64,000 nt of DNA. It comes from Pseudomonas sp. StFLB209 (GTDB lineage: Bacteria; Pseudomonadota; Gammaproteobacteria; Pseudomonadales; Pseudomonadaceae). The notes below the pieces were generated by a model. It saw nothing but the letters and a program-made list of their open reading frames with translations. It was not told where the DNA came from and made no database searches. The DNA lies in NCBI RefSeq assembly GCF_000829415.1, contig NZ_AP014637.1, positions 4,109,001-4,173,000 on the forward strand, read 5' to 3'. The translations under genes and the position numbers were made by a program. The stretch's first letter is position 1; each line of letters opens with the position of its first letter. Below, in pieces: positions 28,639 to 38,866 of this stretch.

Positions 28639-29337
28639 ATGTCCGTTTGCCAGTCCCCTGTCATTGTTGCCCTGGATTTCCCGACCCGTGAAGCGGCGCT
28701 GCGCCTCGCCGATCAGCTCGATCCTAAGCTATGCCGGGTCAAAGTCGGCAAAGAACTGTTCACCAGCAGCGCATCGGGCATCGTCGCCAGCCTGTGCGAG
28801 CGTGGCTTCGAAGTATTTCTCGACCTGAAATTCCACGACATCCCTAACACCACCGCCATGGCGGTCAAGGCCGCAGCAGAAATGGGCGTATGGATGGTCA
28901 ACGTACACTGTTCCGGTGGTTTGCGCATGATGCAGGCTTGCCGCGATGTCCTTGACCAGCGCAGTGGCCCGCAGCCGTTGCTGATCGGGGTGACCGTACT
29001 GACCAGTATGGAGCGTGAAGACCTGGCCGGTATCGGTCTGGATATCGATCCGCAGGAGCAGGTTCTGCGCCTGGCAGCCCTGGCCGAAAAGGCTGGCATG
29101 GATGGTCTGGTGTGTTCGGCCCAGGAGGCCCGCGCACTCAAGGCGGTGCATCCGGCGCTGCAACTGGTGACCCCCGGCATTCGCCCGGCCGGCAGCGCCC
29201 AGGACGATCAACGCCGCATCCTGACCCCGCGCCAGGCGCTGCAAGCCGGTTCCGATTACCTGGTAATCGGCCGTCCGATCAGTCAGGCCGCCGACCCGGC
29301 CCAGGCACTGGCCGCAGTGGTTGCAGAGCTGGCTTGA
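28639..29337 (+). CDS. pyrF: Orotidine 5'-phosphate decarboxylase
   Basis: A 232-residue TIM-barrel enzyme making UMP, the last step of pyrimidine synthesis. The catalytic Asp-x-Lys-x-x-Asp lies in [18 protein letters not shown] and the phosphate-binding IGRPIS are present. ATG 28639 gives the usual family length; the frame extends upstream to 28564 without need. Confidence 0.96.
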   Translation: MSVCQSPVIVALDFPTREAALRLADQLDPKLCRVKVGKELFTSSASGIVASLCERGFEVFLDLKFHDIPNTTAMAVKAAAEMGVWMVNVHCSGGLRMMQACRDVLDQRSGPQPLLIGVTVLTSMEREDLAGIGLDIDPQEQVLRLAALAEKAGMDGLVCSAQEARALKAVHPALQLVTPGIRPAGSAQDDQRRILTPRQALQAGSDYLVIGRPISQAADPAQALAAVVAELA

Positions 29338-29340
29338 GGT

Positions 29341-30345
29341 TCAGATCTTCAGCACCAGTTTGCCGAAGTTCTCGCCGCTGAACAGCTTGAGCAGGGTGTC
29401 GGGAAAGTTTTCCAGTCCTTCGACCACATCCTCGCGGCTGCTCAGGCGGCCCTCGGCCATCCAGCCGGCCATCTCCCGGCTGGCTTCGGCATAGCGTGCC
29501 GCGTAGTCCAGTACCACGAAGCCCTCCATGCGCGCGCGGTTGACCAGCAGCGACAGGTAGTTGGCCGGGCCTTTGATCGCCGTGGTGTTGTTGTACTGGC
29601 TGATAGCGCCGCAGATCACCACTCGGGCCTTGGGCGCCAGACGCGCCAGCACGTGATCGAGAATCTCGCCGCCGACATTATCGAAAAACACGTTCACATC
29701 GTTGGGGCACTCGCGTTTCAGGGCTGCCGGGACGTCTTCGTTTTTGTAGTCGATGGCTGCGTCGAAGCCCAGTTCGTCGACCAGCCAGGCGCATTTTTCA
29801 GCGCCGCCAGCGATGCCCACGACCCGGCAGCCTTTGATTTTGGCGATCTGCCCGGCAATGCTGCCCACCGCACCGGCCGCACCGGAGATCACCACGGTCT
29901 CGCCCGTTTGTGGCTGTCCGACCTCCAGCAAGGCGAAGTACGCGGTCATGCCGGTCATGCCCAGTGCCGAAAGGTAGCGCGGCAGGGGCGCCAATTGCGG
30001 GTCGATGCTGTAGAAGCCTTTGGGCGCCCCGAGAAAGTAGTCTTGTACGCCCAGTGCCCCTTGCACATGATCGCCCACCGCAAAGCGCGGGTGTTGCGAG
30101 GCCAGCACCTCACCGACGCCCAGCGCGCGCATTACCTCGCCCAGGCCCACAGGCTCGATATAGGACTTGCCCTCGTTCATCCAGCCGCGCATGGCCGGGT
30201 CCAGTGACAGGTAGTGGTTACGCACCAGGATCTGGCCTTCTTCAAGCTCTGCAAGCGGAGCCTGCTCGAAGTGGAAGTCGTCCCGGGTTACCGGGCCGAC
30301 AGGGCGTTTGGCAAGTACAAAGCGGCGGTTGGTCGGCTGGGTCAT
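29341..30345 (-). CDS. Zinc-free medium-chain NADP-dependent oxidoreductase
   Basis: A 334-residue enzyme of the leukotriene B4 dehydrogenase / CurA-like group, reducing conjugated double bonds with NADPH. Marks are NHYLSLDPAMRGWM, GAAGAVGSIAGQIAK (nucleotide fold) and FFDNVGGEILD. No zinc-ligand Cys are seen. The start at 30345 follows family alignment; an upstream in-frame ATG would add 64 unrelated residues. It is convergent with pyrF, 3 bases apart. Confidence 0.9.
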   Translation of the reverse strand: MTQPTNRRFVLAKRPVGPVTRDDFHFEQAPLAELEEGQILVRNHYLSLDPAMRGWMNEGKSYIEPVGLGEVMRALGVGEVLASQHPRFAVGDHVQGALGVQDYFLGAPKGFYSIDPQLAPLPRYLSALGMTGMTAYFALLEVGQPQTGETVVISGAAGAVGSIAGQIAKIKGCRVVGIAGGAEKCAWLVDELGFDAAIDYKNEDVPAALKRECPNDVNVFFDNVGGEILDHVLARLAPKARVVICGAISQYNNTTAIKGPANYLSLLVNRARMEGFVVLDYAARYAEASREMAGWMAEGRLSSREDVVEGLENFPDTLLKLFSGENFGKLVLKI

Positions 30346-30507
30346 GGTGGTTGCTCGGTCGACAGAGTGAAAATTCATTGAAGTCGCTGATGCGCCTGCG
30401 AGCAAATGCCAAGAGCTGCTGTGCTGCGTTCTGGCGCAATCACCACGCTTGAGTCGCAGGCGTGGCTGCTCTACATTGCAGGTTTGCCAACTGCCTGGAA
30501 TGTCTTG

Positions 30508-31443
30508 ATGTCTAGCCTGACGCTGCCTACCGTTCACCCCAAGGTTCTGCGTCCGGGCGATGCGGTGGCGCTGGTTTCGCCTTCAGGGCCTGTGGCCGCC
30601 GAGAAGATCGAGGCCGCCGCACGGGTACTCGAAAGCTGGGGGCTACGGCCCCGCATCTACCCCCATGCTTACGAGCGCCATTCGTTCTATGCCGGCACCG
30701 ACGCGCAGCGCATCAGCGACCTCAATCACGCGCTTGGCGACCCGCACATTCGTGCAGTGATCTGCAATCGTGGCGGCTATGGCGTGCAACGAATTCTCAA
30801 TGAGGTTGACCTTGAGGCGGTGCGCCGTGACCCCAAGTTGCTCAGTGGTTTCTCCGACATCACGGCAGTGCATGGGCTGCTCTGGGCGCAAGCGCGGCTG
30901 GCCAGTGTGCACGGGCCGGTGGCCAACCAGCTTGGTCACAATCCCCTGATGGCCAGCGGTCTGCGCCATGCGTTGATGAGCACCGAACCGGTTTTGCTGC
31001 AGGCTGATCCCAATGCAGGCACTGGCAGCGTACGCACCCGCGGTCGGGCGACCGGCACCTTGCTGGGCGGTAACCTGAGCATGCTCAGCACCTGTATCGG
31101 TACACCGTTCATGCCGGATATGGACGGTGCAATTCTGCTATTGGAAGATGTGGGTGAGGCCGCGTATCGGGTGGACCGGTTGTTGACTCATCTGGGTAAT
31201 TGCGGTTTGCTGCAGCGGCTCAACGGCATTGCCTTGGGCGATTTCAGCGTGCCGGCGCATGCCGCGGGCAGCATTAGCCCCGCCGATGTGTTGCTCGAGC
31301 GTCTTGGCAGCCTGGGCATTGCTGTGCTGGGCGGTTTGCCGGTCGGCCACGGTGAGGTCAATCAGGCGGTGCCGCTGGGGACTCGGGCGGTGCTGGACGT
31401 CGAAGCCGGTACCTTGCTGGTCGAGTCTGCGAACGTGGCCTGA
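30508..31443 (+). CDS. ldcA: LD-carboxypeptidase (S66 family, LdcA/MccF type)
   Basis: A 311-residue serine peptidase. The nucleophile Ser lies in GFSDITAVH, and Glu and His of the triad are in ILLLEDVGE and GLPVGHGE. Family members remove the terminal D-Ala from murein tetrapeptides for recycling, or (MccF) cleave microcin C. The length and lack of a resistance context favour murein recycling. ATG 30508 is used; TTG 30505 is directly before it. Confidence 0.85.
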   Translation: MSSLTLPTVHPKVLRPGDAVALVSPSGPVAAEKIEAAARVLESWGLRPRIYPHAYERHSFYAGTDAQRISDLNHALGDPHIRAVICNRGGYGVQRILNEVDLEAVRRDPKLLSGFSDITAVHGLLWAQARLASVHGPVANQLGHNPLMASGLRHALMSTEPVLLQADPNAGTGSVRTRGRATGTLLGGNLSMLSTCIGTPFMPDMDGAILLLEDVGEAAYRVDRLLTHLGNCGLLQRLNGIALGDFSVPAHAAGSISPADVLLERLGSLGIAVLGGLPVGHGEVNQAVPLGTRAVLDVEAGTLLVESANVA

Positions 31444-31625
31444 CCTGCCCCCGCATAGGGCCGCAACGATCGTTGGCGGCCTTTGCTGATCCTGAAAGCG
31501 ACCTTCGCATAGCTAATTGCCACCTCTGACCCATTCCCTGCTTGTGCGGCTGACCGCCCGGCGCGAATCTGCACGGATATCGCGGGCTTGCGTGGCATGA
31601 CGAGCTTATATGGGGATGGGATGCT

Positions 31626-33587
31626 ATGAGGTCGACCGGATTTACCCACTTGGGGATGGCCAAGAAGTTGGGGTTGGGCTTTGGCCTGGTGTTGCTGCTC
31701 ACCGCCTTGGTGGCCGGTATCGGTGTCTGGTCGCTGCAGCGTATCACTCAGCATTTCGATGGCCTCAAACAGACCTCGGCGCTCAATACGGCGGTACTTG
31801 GCGTGCGTGTGCTGGAGCAGGATTACGCGCTGCGCAGCGATCCGAAGCTCATCGAGCAGTTGCATGCGCAGTTGCAGGCTCTTGATGAGCGTGCTGCGGC
31901 CCTCAAGATTCTCATGCCTGGCAATGCTGCGGTGGTGGAGCGCGTGCAACAAGCCCTGGTGGCCTATCGCAGTTCGTTCGATGCCTATGTAGATATCAAC
32001 CAAAGCAAAGACCTGGCACTGGAAATGGCCAACTGGTCAGTCTCCAGTGTGTCCAACAGTCTGGAGTTATTGCAGTCAGGACTGACCGACGATGGCACCT
32101 GGACCCTGAAGGACTCTCAGGGCCAGGATGGCGCGCAATTTATCGAACAGGCCGGCAAGATCAGCCAGGTCGGGCGCCTGATGTTGCTCGCCATGGACGA
32201 GGCCAGGGTGCGCCTGGAAAAAAACCGCCGCACGGGAACAGGCGAAGAGGCCGCTACCGGCACGATCGAACAAGCGCAGCAGGCCAGTGCGCTGGCCGAG
32301 GAACTCAAGTCGGCGATCACCGATCCTGGCTACCAGGCAGTGATCAATGAGGTGGTCGGTCACATCGCCAATTTCAACGAAAAGCTCAAGGAGTACACCG
32401 AGCTGCTGGGCAAACAGGCTGGTGTGGCGACACAACTGGGCGAGAGTGCTCGTCAGGTGGTCGAGCTGGTGGGGCAAGCCTACGCTGCCGAAGACCAGTC
32501 AATGCAAGCTCAACTGCGCGCCGACACTCTGTTGATCATTGGCTCTTCCATTGCTGCATTGCTGGTAGGGCTGCTGGCTTCGTGGCTGATCACCCGGCTG
32601 ATTGTCGCGCCACTGCGGCTGGTGATCGGTCAGGCGCAGCGCATCGCTGCCGGAGACCTCAGTGGCCGTGTTGAGGTGGACCGGCGTGATGAAATTGGCC
32701 AGTTGATGGCGGCCATGCAGCAGATGAGTAACGGCCTGAGCCAGATCGTCAGTGGCCTGCAGGCGGGCATCGAGAAGCTTGCCCACTCGGCCCATGAGCT
32801 GTCAGCAGTGACCGAGCAGACCAATCTGGAGGTCGGCAGTCAGAAGGAAGAAACCGAGCAGGTCGCCACGGCCATGAACCAGATGACCGCTACCGTGCAT
32901 GATGTGGCGCGCAATGCCGAAGAGGCCGCGCTGGCCGCGCAGAGCGCTGATGAGAAAGTCAGCAGTGGCCAGGCTGTGGTGCGTCAGAGCATGCAGTGTA
33001 TCGATGCGCTGTCACGCTCTTCGGCGTCTGCCTGTGAGGGGATCGAAAACCTCAGCGCGCAAGTGCAGAACATCGATCAGGTGCTGGGGGTGATCAAAAG
33101 TGTCGCTGAACAGACCAACCTGCTGGCGCTCAACGCCGCCATCGAGGCCGCGCGGGCCGGTGAACAGGGCCGGGGTTTTGCCGTGGTGGCAGATGAGGTG
33201 CGGGCGTTGGCACGGCGTACCCAGCAGTCCACCGAGGAAATCGAAAGCCTGGTGGCCAGCTTGCGTGGCGGTGCACGGGCTTCGGTGGAGCAGATCCAGA
33301 GCAGTGGTGAGCTGGTCAAGCGCGCGGTGGGTGAAGCGCAGCAGACCGAGCGTGCATTGAGCAGTATTGCCAGTGCGGTATCGACCATCCAGCAGATGAA
33401 TCAGCAGATCGCCGCCGCCGCCGAACAGCAAAGCTCGGTGGCCGAGGAAATCAACCGCAGCGTCACCAGCATTCGCAGCAGCGCCGATCAATCGGCGCTG
33501 GCCATGCGCGGCAACGCCGCCTCAAGCGTAGAGTTGGCGGCGCTGGGCAATGAGCTCAAAGGCATGGTCGGGCATTTTCGTTTGTAG
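31626..33587 (+). CDS. Methyl-accepting chemotaxis protein with helical bimodular sensor
   Basis: A 653-residue transmembrane chemoreceptor. One helix (about 15-37) is followed by a periplasmic, all-helical domain of about 250 residues, a second helix (about 300-322), HAMP, and a signalling domain with [20 protein letters not shown]. The size and helical character of the sensor fit the HBM class, whose studied member McpS senses TCA-cycle acids. The ligand here is inference. The product lacks a terminal CheR-docking pentapeptide. Confidence 0.86.
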   Translation: MRSTGFTHLGMAKKLGLGFGLVLLLTALVAGIGVWSLQRITQHFDGLKQTSALNTAVLGVRVLEQDYALRSDPKLIEQLHAQLQALDERAAALKILMPGNAAVVERVQQALVAYRSSFDAYVDINQSKDLALEMANWSVSSVSNSLELLQSGLTDDGTWTLKDSQGQDGAQFIEQAGKISQVGRLMLLAMDEARVRLEKNRRTGTGEEAATGTIEQAQQASALAEELKSAITDPGYQAVINEVVGHIANFNEKLKEYTELLGKQAGVATQLGESARQVVELVGQAYAAEDQSMQAQLRADTLLIIGSSIAALLVGLLASWLITRLIVAPLRLVIGQAQRIAAGDLSGRVEVDRRDEIGQLMAAMQQMSNGLSQIVSGLQAGIEKLAHSAHELSAVTEQTNLEVGSQKEETEQVATAMNQMTATVHDVARNAEEAALAAQSADEKVSSGQAVVRQSMQCIDALSRSSASACEGIENLSAQVQNIDQVLGVIKSVAEQTNLLALNAAIEAARAGEQGRGFAVVADEVRALARRTQQSTEEIESLVASLRGGARASVEQIQSSGELVKRAVGEAQQTERALSSIASAVSTIQQMNQQIAAAAEQQSSVAEEINRSVTSIRSSADQSALAMRGNAASSVELAALGNELKGMVGHFRL

Positions 33588-33619
33588 CGTCGGCGCTGTT
33601 GCGTTGCGGTAGCGTTTGC

Positions 33620-34813
33620 TCAGCCCTTGCGTACATTAAGAATCAGCAGGGTCAGGCCGCCGGCAACAATTCCCCAGAACGCCGAGCCGACCGAAAACAG
33701 GGTCAGGCCTGAAGCAGTGACCATAAAAGTGATCAAGGCCGCTTCGCGCTCGTTGGGCTCGCTCATGGCCACGGTCAGGCCGTTGATGATCGAGCCGAAC
33801 AACGCCAGCGCAGCGATCGACAGCACCAGCTCTTTCGGGAAGGCCGCGAACAGCGCGGCCAGGGTCGCGCCATACAGGCCGGCAATGGCATAGAACACCC
33901 CGCACCAGATCGCAGCGGTATAGCGTTTGCTTTTGTCTTCGTGGGCATGCGGGCCGGTGCAAATGGCTGCGCTGATGGCCGCCAGGTTGATGCCGTGGCA
34001 GCCAAACGGTGCCGTCAGCAACGAGGCCAGGCCTGTGGTGGTGATCAGTGGCGAGGCGGGGGTGTGATAGCCATCGGCGCGCAGTACCGCAATCCCTGGC
34101 ATATTCTGCGAGGCCATGGCGACCACGAATAGCGGAATGCCGATGCTGATGGTAGCGGCCAGCGAGAAGCTGGGTGTGGTCCACACGGGTACGGCCAGCT
34201 CCAGAACGAAGCCGCTGAAATTCAATAGCCCCAGCGCGGCGGCCAGCGCAATCCCCACCAGCAACGCTGCCAGTACGCTGTAGCGCGGCGAAACGCGTTT
34301 GACCAGCAGATAGGTAAAGAACATGCCCAGCACCAGGCCGGTGCGGTGTTGCGCGGCGACAAAAATATCACTGCCGATCTTGAACAGAATGCCGGCCAGC
34401 AGCGCAGCGGCCAGCGAGGCGGGCAAGCGCTTGACCAGCCGCTCGAAACTGCCGGTCAGGCCGCACAGGGTCACCATCACCGCGCAGGTGATAAAGGCGC
34501 CTATAGCTTCCGGGTAACTTACACCGCCCAGGCTGGTCACCAATAACGCCGCACCCGGTGTCGACCAGGCGACGGTAATCGGTGTTCGATAGCGCAACGA
34601 CAGGCCGATGCTGCACACCGCCATGCCCATGAACAGCGCCCATAGCCATGAAGAAATCTGCCCGCCGGTCAGGCCCGCCGCCTGGCCGGCCTGAAACATC
34701 AGCACCAGTGAGCTGGTGCAGCCGGTCATCATCGCGATGAAGCCGGCGACTACCGAAGATAGCGAAGAGTCAGCCAATGGACGCAGAGGAGTCTGCAGGG
34801 CGGTCTCGGACAT
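33620..34813 (-). CDS. BenE-family benzoate/H+ symporter-like transporter
   Basis: A 397-residue membrane protein with about 12 helices. It matches the BenE/YdcO family in SWLWALFMGMAVCSI, TPGAALLVTS and GCHGINLAAISAAI. Family members import benzoate or related acids with protons. No aromatic-degradation genes are near, so the substrate is unsure. It follows the MarR gene on the same strand with a 114-base gap. Confidence 0.86.
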   Translation of the reverse strand: MSETALQTPLRPLADSSLSSVVAGFIAMMTGCTSSLVLMFQAGQAAGLTGGQISSWLWALFMGMAVCSIGLSLRYRTPITVAWSTPGAALLVTSLGGVSYPEAIGAFITCAVMVTLCGLTGSFERLVKRLPASLAAALLAGILFKIGSDIFVAAQHRTGLVLGMFFTYLLVKRVSPRYSVLAALLVGIALAAALGLLNFSGFVLELAVPVWTTPSFSLAATISIGIPLFVVAMASQNMPGIAVLRADGYHTPASPLITTTGLASLLTAPFGCHGINLAAISAAICTGPHAHEDKSKRYTAAIWCGVFYAIAGLYGATLAALFAAFPKELVLSIAALALFGSIINGLTVAMSEPNEREAALITFMVTASGLTLFSVGSAFWGIVAGGLTLLILNVRKG

Positions 34814-34927
34814 GCGGGAATTTCCTTAAAGCGCGCAGGTAACAGGGCGCACAGCCTAAACCCAAGCCCGGCAGCGTATTGCGATACAGCGACAGGCGTA
34901 TTGGCCCGTACAGTTGGCCGCCTGTCG

Positions 34928-35386
34928 TCAGCCCAGCGGCCCGTCACCTGGATGCTGGGTCTTGCCCAGCGCCTGGTTGACGGTCAGCCAGCCTTCGACA
35001 GCCTCCAGGCCCACCTCGGCAAATACTCGCTGCAAGAGCCTGACCTGCTCGCGACGCAGGGCGGCCTCGAACTTCTGCCCCTCGGCACTGAGCCCCAGCA
35101 GACGCTTGCGTTTGTCCGTTTCGGGCGTGGTGGTGTGCACCATGTTCATGGCAATCAACTGACGCAAGGGCACATTCAGTGCCTGTTTGCTGACCCCGAG
35201 CACGGTCAGCAGCTCCTTGACGCTGAGTTCCGGGTAGCGAGCGATGAAGAACAGGATGCGCTGGTGAACGCGACTGAACCCGCGTTTGGCCAGCATTTCA
35301 TCCGGTTTTGCGGTGAACGCCTGATAGCCGAAGAAAAAAGCTTCCATGGCCATTTGTTGATTGGTGCAGTTTTTAAGGTCAAGCAT
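34928..35386 (-). CDS. MarR-family transcriptional regulator
   Basis: A 152-residue winged-helix regulator. The helix-turn-helix lies around residues 50-75 (LSVKELLTVLGVSKQALN) and the wing carries the typical DKRKRLLGLSAEG. It is divergent from the aminotransferase, with repeats in the gap that could be its operator. It may control the aminotransferase-GST pair, itself and the BenE transporter. Confidence 0.88.
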   Translation of the reverse strand: MLDLKNCTNQQMAMEAFFFGYQAFTAKPDEMLAKRGFSRVHQRILFFIARYPELSVKELLTVLGVSKQALNVPLRQLIAMNMVHTTTPETDKRKRLLGLSAEGQKFEAALRREQVRLLQRVFAEVGLEAVEGWLTVNQALGKTQHPGDGPLG

Positions 35387-35387
35387 G

Positions 35388-35439
35388 TTGACGTATCTGC
35401 CAATAGCATCGTAAGTTTTGGTCAACAATTTTGACGTAT
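35388..35439. promoter_or_regulatory. Putative MarR operator region
   Basis: The 82-base divergent gap holds TTGACGTAT twice (35388-35396 and 35431-35439). It also holds an inverted repeat GTCAA-N5-TTGAC (35421-35435) that shares the second copy. MarR proteins bind palindromes of about this size, and the placement suits control of both directions. The first copy abuts the marR start codon. Confidence 0.5.
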
Positions 35440-35468
35440 TCCCTTCTACCCGGCTACAGGTGAAAGTG

Positions 35469-36638
35469 ATGGCTTTTTCTGAAAGAGTTTCACGCCTCAA
35501 AGGTTCCTTGATTCGCGAGATCCTTGCCGCTGCCCAGCGTCCCGAGGTCATGTCGTTTGCCGGTGGTCTGCCTGCCGAGTCGATGCTGCCGGCCGTACAG
35601 TGGGCCGAGATGCCGGTAGGTCTGGGTCAATACGGCATGAGTGAGGGCGAGCCGGCGTTGCGCGAAGCGCTGGCGGCCGAAGCGCGGGCGTTGGGGCTTG
35701 ACTGTCAGGCCAGCCAGGTACTGGTTGTCAGCGGCTCGCAGCAGACTCTGGATCTGGCCGCCAAGCTGTACATCGATCGAGGCACCGAGATTGTCGTTGA
35801 GGGCCCCACCTATCTGGCCGCCTTGCAGATCTTTCAGTTGTTCGGTGCTGCCTGCCTTAGCGTACCGGTAGAAGCCGAAGGGCCCGACCTGGCAGCGTTG
35901 CGCCAGAAGCTCGAACAGCATGCACCCGCGTTCGCCTACCTGATTCCGACGTTTCAGAATCCGTCCGGCGTGCGTTACAGCGAACAGCGTCGCGAGGCGG
36001 TAGCGGCGTTACTCGATGAGTTCGGTGTGACCCTGATCGAGGATGAACCCTATCGTGAACTGACCTTCGATGATGGCCGTGCCCGGCCCATCGTGGCGCG
36101 CTTGCGCAAGTCGAGCTGGATCTACACCGGTACTGTGTCCAAGACTCTGTTGCCCGGCCTGCGGGTCGGCTACCTGATTGCCAGTCCTGATCTGTTCCCG
36201 CACCTGCTGCGCTTGAAGCAGGCGGCCGATCTGCACACCAACCGCATTGGTCAGTGGCAGGCGCTGCAATGGATCGGCACCCAGCAATATCGCGATCATC
36301 TGGGTGTTTTGCGCGATTTTTACCGCGAGCGCCGTGATGCCTTTGACGCCGCCCTGCAGACCCATTTCACTGATCTGGCTGAGTGGAACACACCGCAAGG
36401 CGGGCTGTTCTTCTGGCTCACCCTGAAGCAGCCGCTGGACACTCGCACCTTGCTGGATGCGGCGTTGGCCCAGGATGTAGCTTTCATGCCGGGTGAGCCG
36501 TTTTTTGCCGACCCGCAGGCGAACCCTGGATACCTGCGATTGAATTTCAGCCATATTGACCCGTCACGTCTGGACGAGGGGCTACGGCGTCTGGCTGACG
36601 TGGTGCGTCAAGCTCTGGCCAAGGGGCTGGTCAAGTAA
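35469..36638 (+). CDS. PLP-dependent aminotransferase, class I/II
   Basis: A 389-residue aminotransferase of the LysN/2-aminoadipate (MocR-like, no HTH) group. SFAGGLPAE is at the N-terminus, the substrate region holds PTFQNPSG, and the PLP Lys is in TGTVSKTLLPGLRVG. It probably makes an amino acid from a 2-oxo acid; the exact substrate is not visible. It is followed 47 bases later by a GST gene. Confidence 0.88.
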   Translation: MAFSERVSRLKGSLIREILAAAQRPEVMSFAGGLPAESMLPAVQWAEMPVGLGQYGMSEGEPALREALAAEARALGLDCQASQVLVVSGSQQTLDLAAKLYIDRGTEIVVEGPTYLAALQIFQLFGAACLSVPVEAEGPDLAALRQKLEQHAPAFAYLIPTFQNPSGVRYSEQRREAVAALLDEFGVTLIEDEPYRELTFDDGRARPIVARLRKSSWIYTGTVSKTLLPGLRVGYLIASPDLFPHLLRLKQAADLHTNRIGQWQALQWIGTQQYRDHLGVLRDFYRERRDAFDAALQTHFTDLAEWNTPQGGLFFWLTLKQPLDTRTLLDAALAQDVAFMPGEPFFADPQANPGYLRLNFSHIDPSRLDEGLRRLADVVRQALAKGLVK

Positions 36639-36685
36639 GTGTCGATCGTCTTCAAAAGTGCATTGATTTCATGGGGGAACGGCTG

Positions 36686-37288
36686 ATGTACAAGATTCAT
36701 GGCGATTACAACTCCGGCAATTGCTACAAACTCAAGCTGATGCTCAGCTTGCTGGGCCAGCCTTATCAGTGGGTGCCGGTGGATATCCTCAAGGGTGAAA
36801 CACAGACTCCGGAGTTCCTGCACAAGAACCCCAACGGCAAGATTCCGGTACTGGAGTTCGAAGACGGCACCTGCCTGTGGGAGTCCAATGCGATTCTCAA
36901 TTTCCTGGCCGATGGCAGCGCCTACCTGCCAAGCGATGCGCGTTTGCGCACCCAGGTGCTGCAATGGCAGTTTTTCGAGCAATACAGTCACGAGCCCAGT
37001 GTCGCGGTGGCGCGGTTTATCCAGTTTTATCTTGGCCTGCCTGCCGAGCGGGCTGAAGAGCATCGGCGCAAGCTCAAGGAAGGCTACCGTGCGCTCGCCG
37101 TGATGGAGCAACAACTGCAACGTACGCCGTTTCTGGTGGCTGAGCAGTTTTCTATTGCCGATATCACCCTCTACGCTTATACCCATGTCGCGCACCAGGG
37201 TGGTTTTGATCTGGCGCGGTATCCGGCCATTTCGAGCTGGCTCGAGCGGGTCCGGGCGCAACCTGGTTATGTCGGAATGCTGGACTGA
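36686..37288 (+). CDS. Glutathione S-transferase family protein
   Basis: A 200-residue GST with an N-terminal thioredoxin fold (NPNGKIPVLEFEDG and the WESNAIL glutathione site) and a helical C-terminal domain with FSIADITLYAYTH. It lies close after the aminotransferase and is probably cotranscribed. Substrate unknown. ATG 36686 fits the family start better than ATG 36671. Confidence 0.9.
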   Translation: MYKIHGDYNSGNCYKLKLMLSLLGQPYQWVPVDILKGETQTPEFLHKNPNGKIPVLEFEDGTCLWESNAILNFLADGSAYLPSDARLRTQVLQWQFFEQYSHEPSVAVARFIQFYLGLPAERAEEHRRKLKEGYRALAVMEQQLQRTPFLVAEQFSIADITLYAYTHVAHQGGFDLARYPAISSWLERVRAQPGYVGMLD

Positions 37289-37526
37289 TCCGACGCTGGA
37301 TCGCCTTGCCCGAGCGAGTGAAACCTAGACGCGCACGAATAGAAACTGCGTCGCTTTGCGTAAGATTTTTTACCTACTGATGAGGGGCTTTTCAGTAGGG
37401 CTTGCAGTGGCGCAGTTTCTGCAATACCCGCTCTCGCTCCGGAATCAATCGCAATGATTTTTCATGGCCCACTGCTGGCAAAGGTCGACAACACAATGGC
37501 TTTTTCCAGCAGGGGAGTAAGGGCTC

Positions 37527-37913
37527 ATGCTCGACGTAATCCGGACCGCGGCGGTCATTGTTTTGCTGACGTTTGCTGTTCAGGCACGGGCCGACGACTG
37601 CGACGACAACCAGGCGGCGATGAATCGCTGTGCGGCGGTTGAGCTGGCAAGGCTTGACCGGCAACTGAACGAGACGTTCAAGAACCAGCTGGCCTGGTTG
37701 CAGGACGCCCGGAAAAAGCTCGAATTGCGCAGTGCACAGCGGCAGTGGATCGCCTTTCGTGATGCTGACTGTCTGTATCAGGTGGGCCAGTTGGCGGATG
37801 CCGGGACCCTTGGGCCGATGCTGCAAGCCCGTTGCCTGGCCGCGCATACCGAGGCAAGAGTCAGGCAGTTGCAGGCCTATACGGCCTGTCGCCAGCAGGG
37901 GTGCCCGCGTTGA
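37527..37913 (+). CDS. LprI-like (DUF1311) periplasmic protein
   Basis: A 128-residue protein with a signal peptide (core about 8-19, cleavage after QARA). Its mature part shows the LprI pattern: a Cys-containing CDDNQAAMNRCAA, then LNETFKN, then QRQWIAFRDADC. LprI-like proteins inhibit lysozyme or have unknown envelope roles. Six Cys suggest disulfides. It is convergent with the YkgJ-like gene, one base apart. Confidence 0.83.
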   Translation: MLDVIRTAAVIVLLTFAVQARADDCDDNQAAMNRCAAVELARLDRQLNETFKNQLAWLQDARKKLELRSAQRQWIAFRDADCLYQVGQLADAGTLGPMLQARCLAAHTEARVRQLQAYTACRQQGCPR

Positions 37914-37914
37914 T

Positions 37915-38664
37915 TCAGTGCATTGAATGAAACACCGCGTCCGAGTTGATGTGCTCGGTGACATTGAGCCCGGCAGCCAGCAAATGCGCTTTGAGGTTGG
38001 CTGAGTTACTGACCACTGCCCAGGGTTGCTCGCTTGGCAGGTTTGGCTCGTCCAGGCTGCTCAGGGCCTCTAGCAGTTGTTCTGGGGTAATGTGCCAGGC
38101 CAGTATGCCGTCGTTTTTCCATCCTGCCTTATGAATGCCCAGCGCTTCGCATAGACGCTTTTTGCGCTCAGCGTCCTGTCGATCCTGCTGGCGGGAGCGC
38201 TCGATCAGCTCGACCGCTTGAGGGTCGGTGTACTTGCCCTCGCGCCAGATGATTTTACCGGTGCCCCATGCTTCGGGCGGGCAGTCCTTGCCGACAGGCG
38301 AGGGCAGAATGGTCGGGTTGATCTCCAGCGGATAGATGCGGCACACCAATGGGCGCTGTTCATAAATGGTACACAGGTTGTCGGCGCCCAGATTGGGGCA
38401 GCCGGCAACGATATCGGCTACCAGCAGGGTGATGACCTCTGCGTCCTGATCTCCAAAGCTGGCCGCAAACGCGCGCAAGGTCTGGTGCTGGTACTCTCCT
38501 GGCCTTCCTGACCACAGCGAGTCGCTGATGGTTTCGGTCATGAGTACCACATTGTCGCCGCGCGCTGCCCAGGCCTGCGCCTCATCGACCGTCAGTGGCA
38601 CGTATTTGCCACGGCAGCATTTGCCACAGGCCGTGCAGTTGTACCTCAAGCCATCATCTGACAT
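37915..38664 (-). CDS. YkgJ-family cysteine-cluster protein
   Basis: A 249-residue protein with the zinc- or Fe-S-type cysteine cluster CTACGKCCRG near the N-terminus. Further Cys lie in GCPNLGADNLCTIYEQRPLVCRIYP, together making the usual eight-Cys set of this family. The C-terminal half has no recognised domain. Function unknown in the family. Confidence 0.85.
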   Translation of the reverse strand: MSDDGLRYNCTACGKCCRGKYVPLTVDEAQAWAARGDNVVLMTETISDSLWSGRPGEYQHQTLRAFAASFGDQDAEVITLLVADIVAGCPNLGADNLCTIYEQRPLVCRIYPLEINPTILPSPVGKDCPPEAWGTGKIIWREGKYTDPQAVELIERSRQQDRQDAERKKRLCEALGIHKAGWKNDGILAWHITPEQLLEALSSLDEPNLPSEQPWAVVSNSANLKAHLLAAGLNVTEHINSDAVFHSMH

Positions 38665-38866
38665 CGCAATCGATCTTCTGCCGGAGCGGTCGCTTTGGCT
38701 TGGGCATTAGATGAACACGCCGCGACCCGCTGATTTATCGAGGCAGGCAGCTTATCCGGCGGATTTGTATCCGTACCGTTAACATTTGTATCAAAATGAA
38801 TACAACCGCCCCCGTGCCGTTCAGGACGGCCAGGGGGCTGTATTCAAGGCAGGAGGATTGAGCGCT

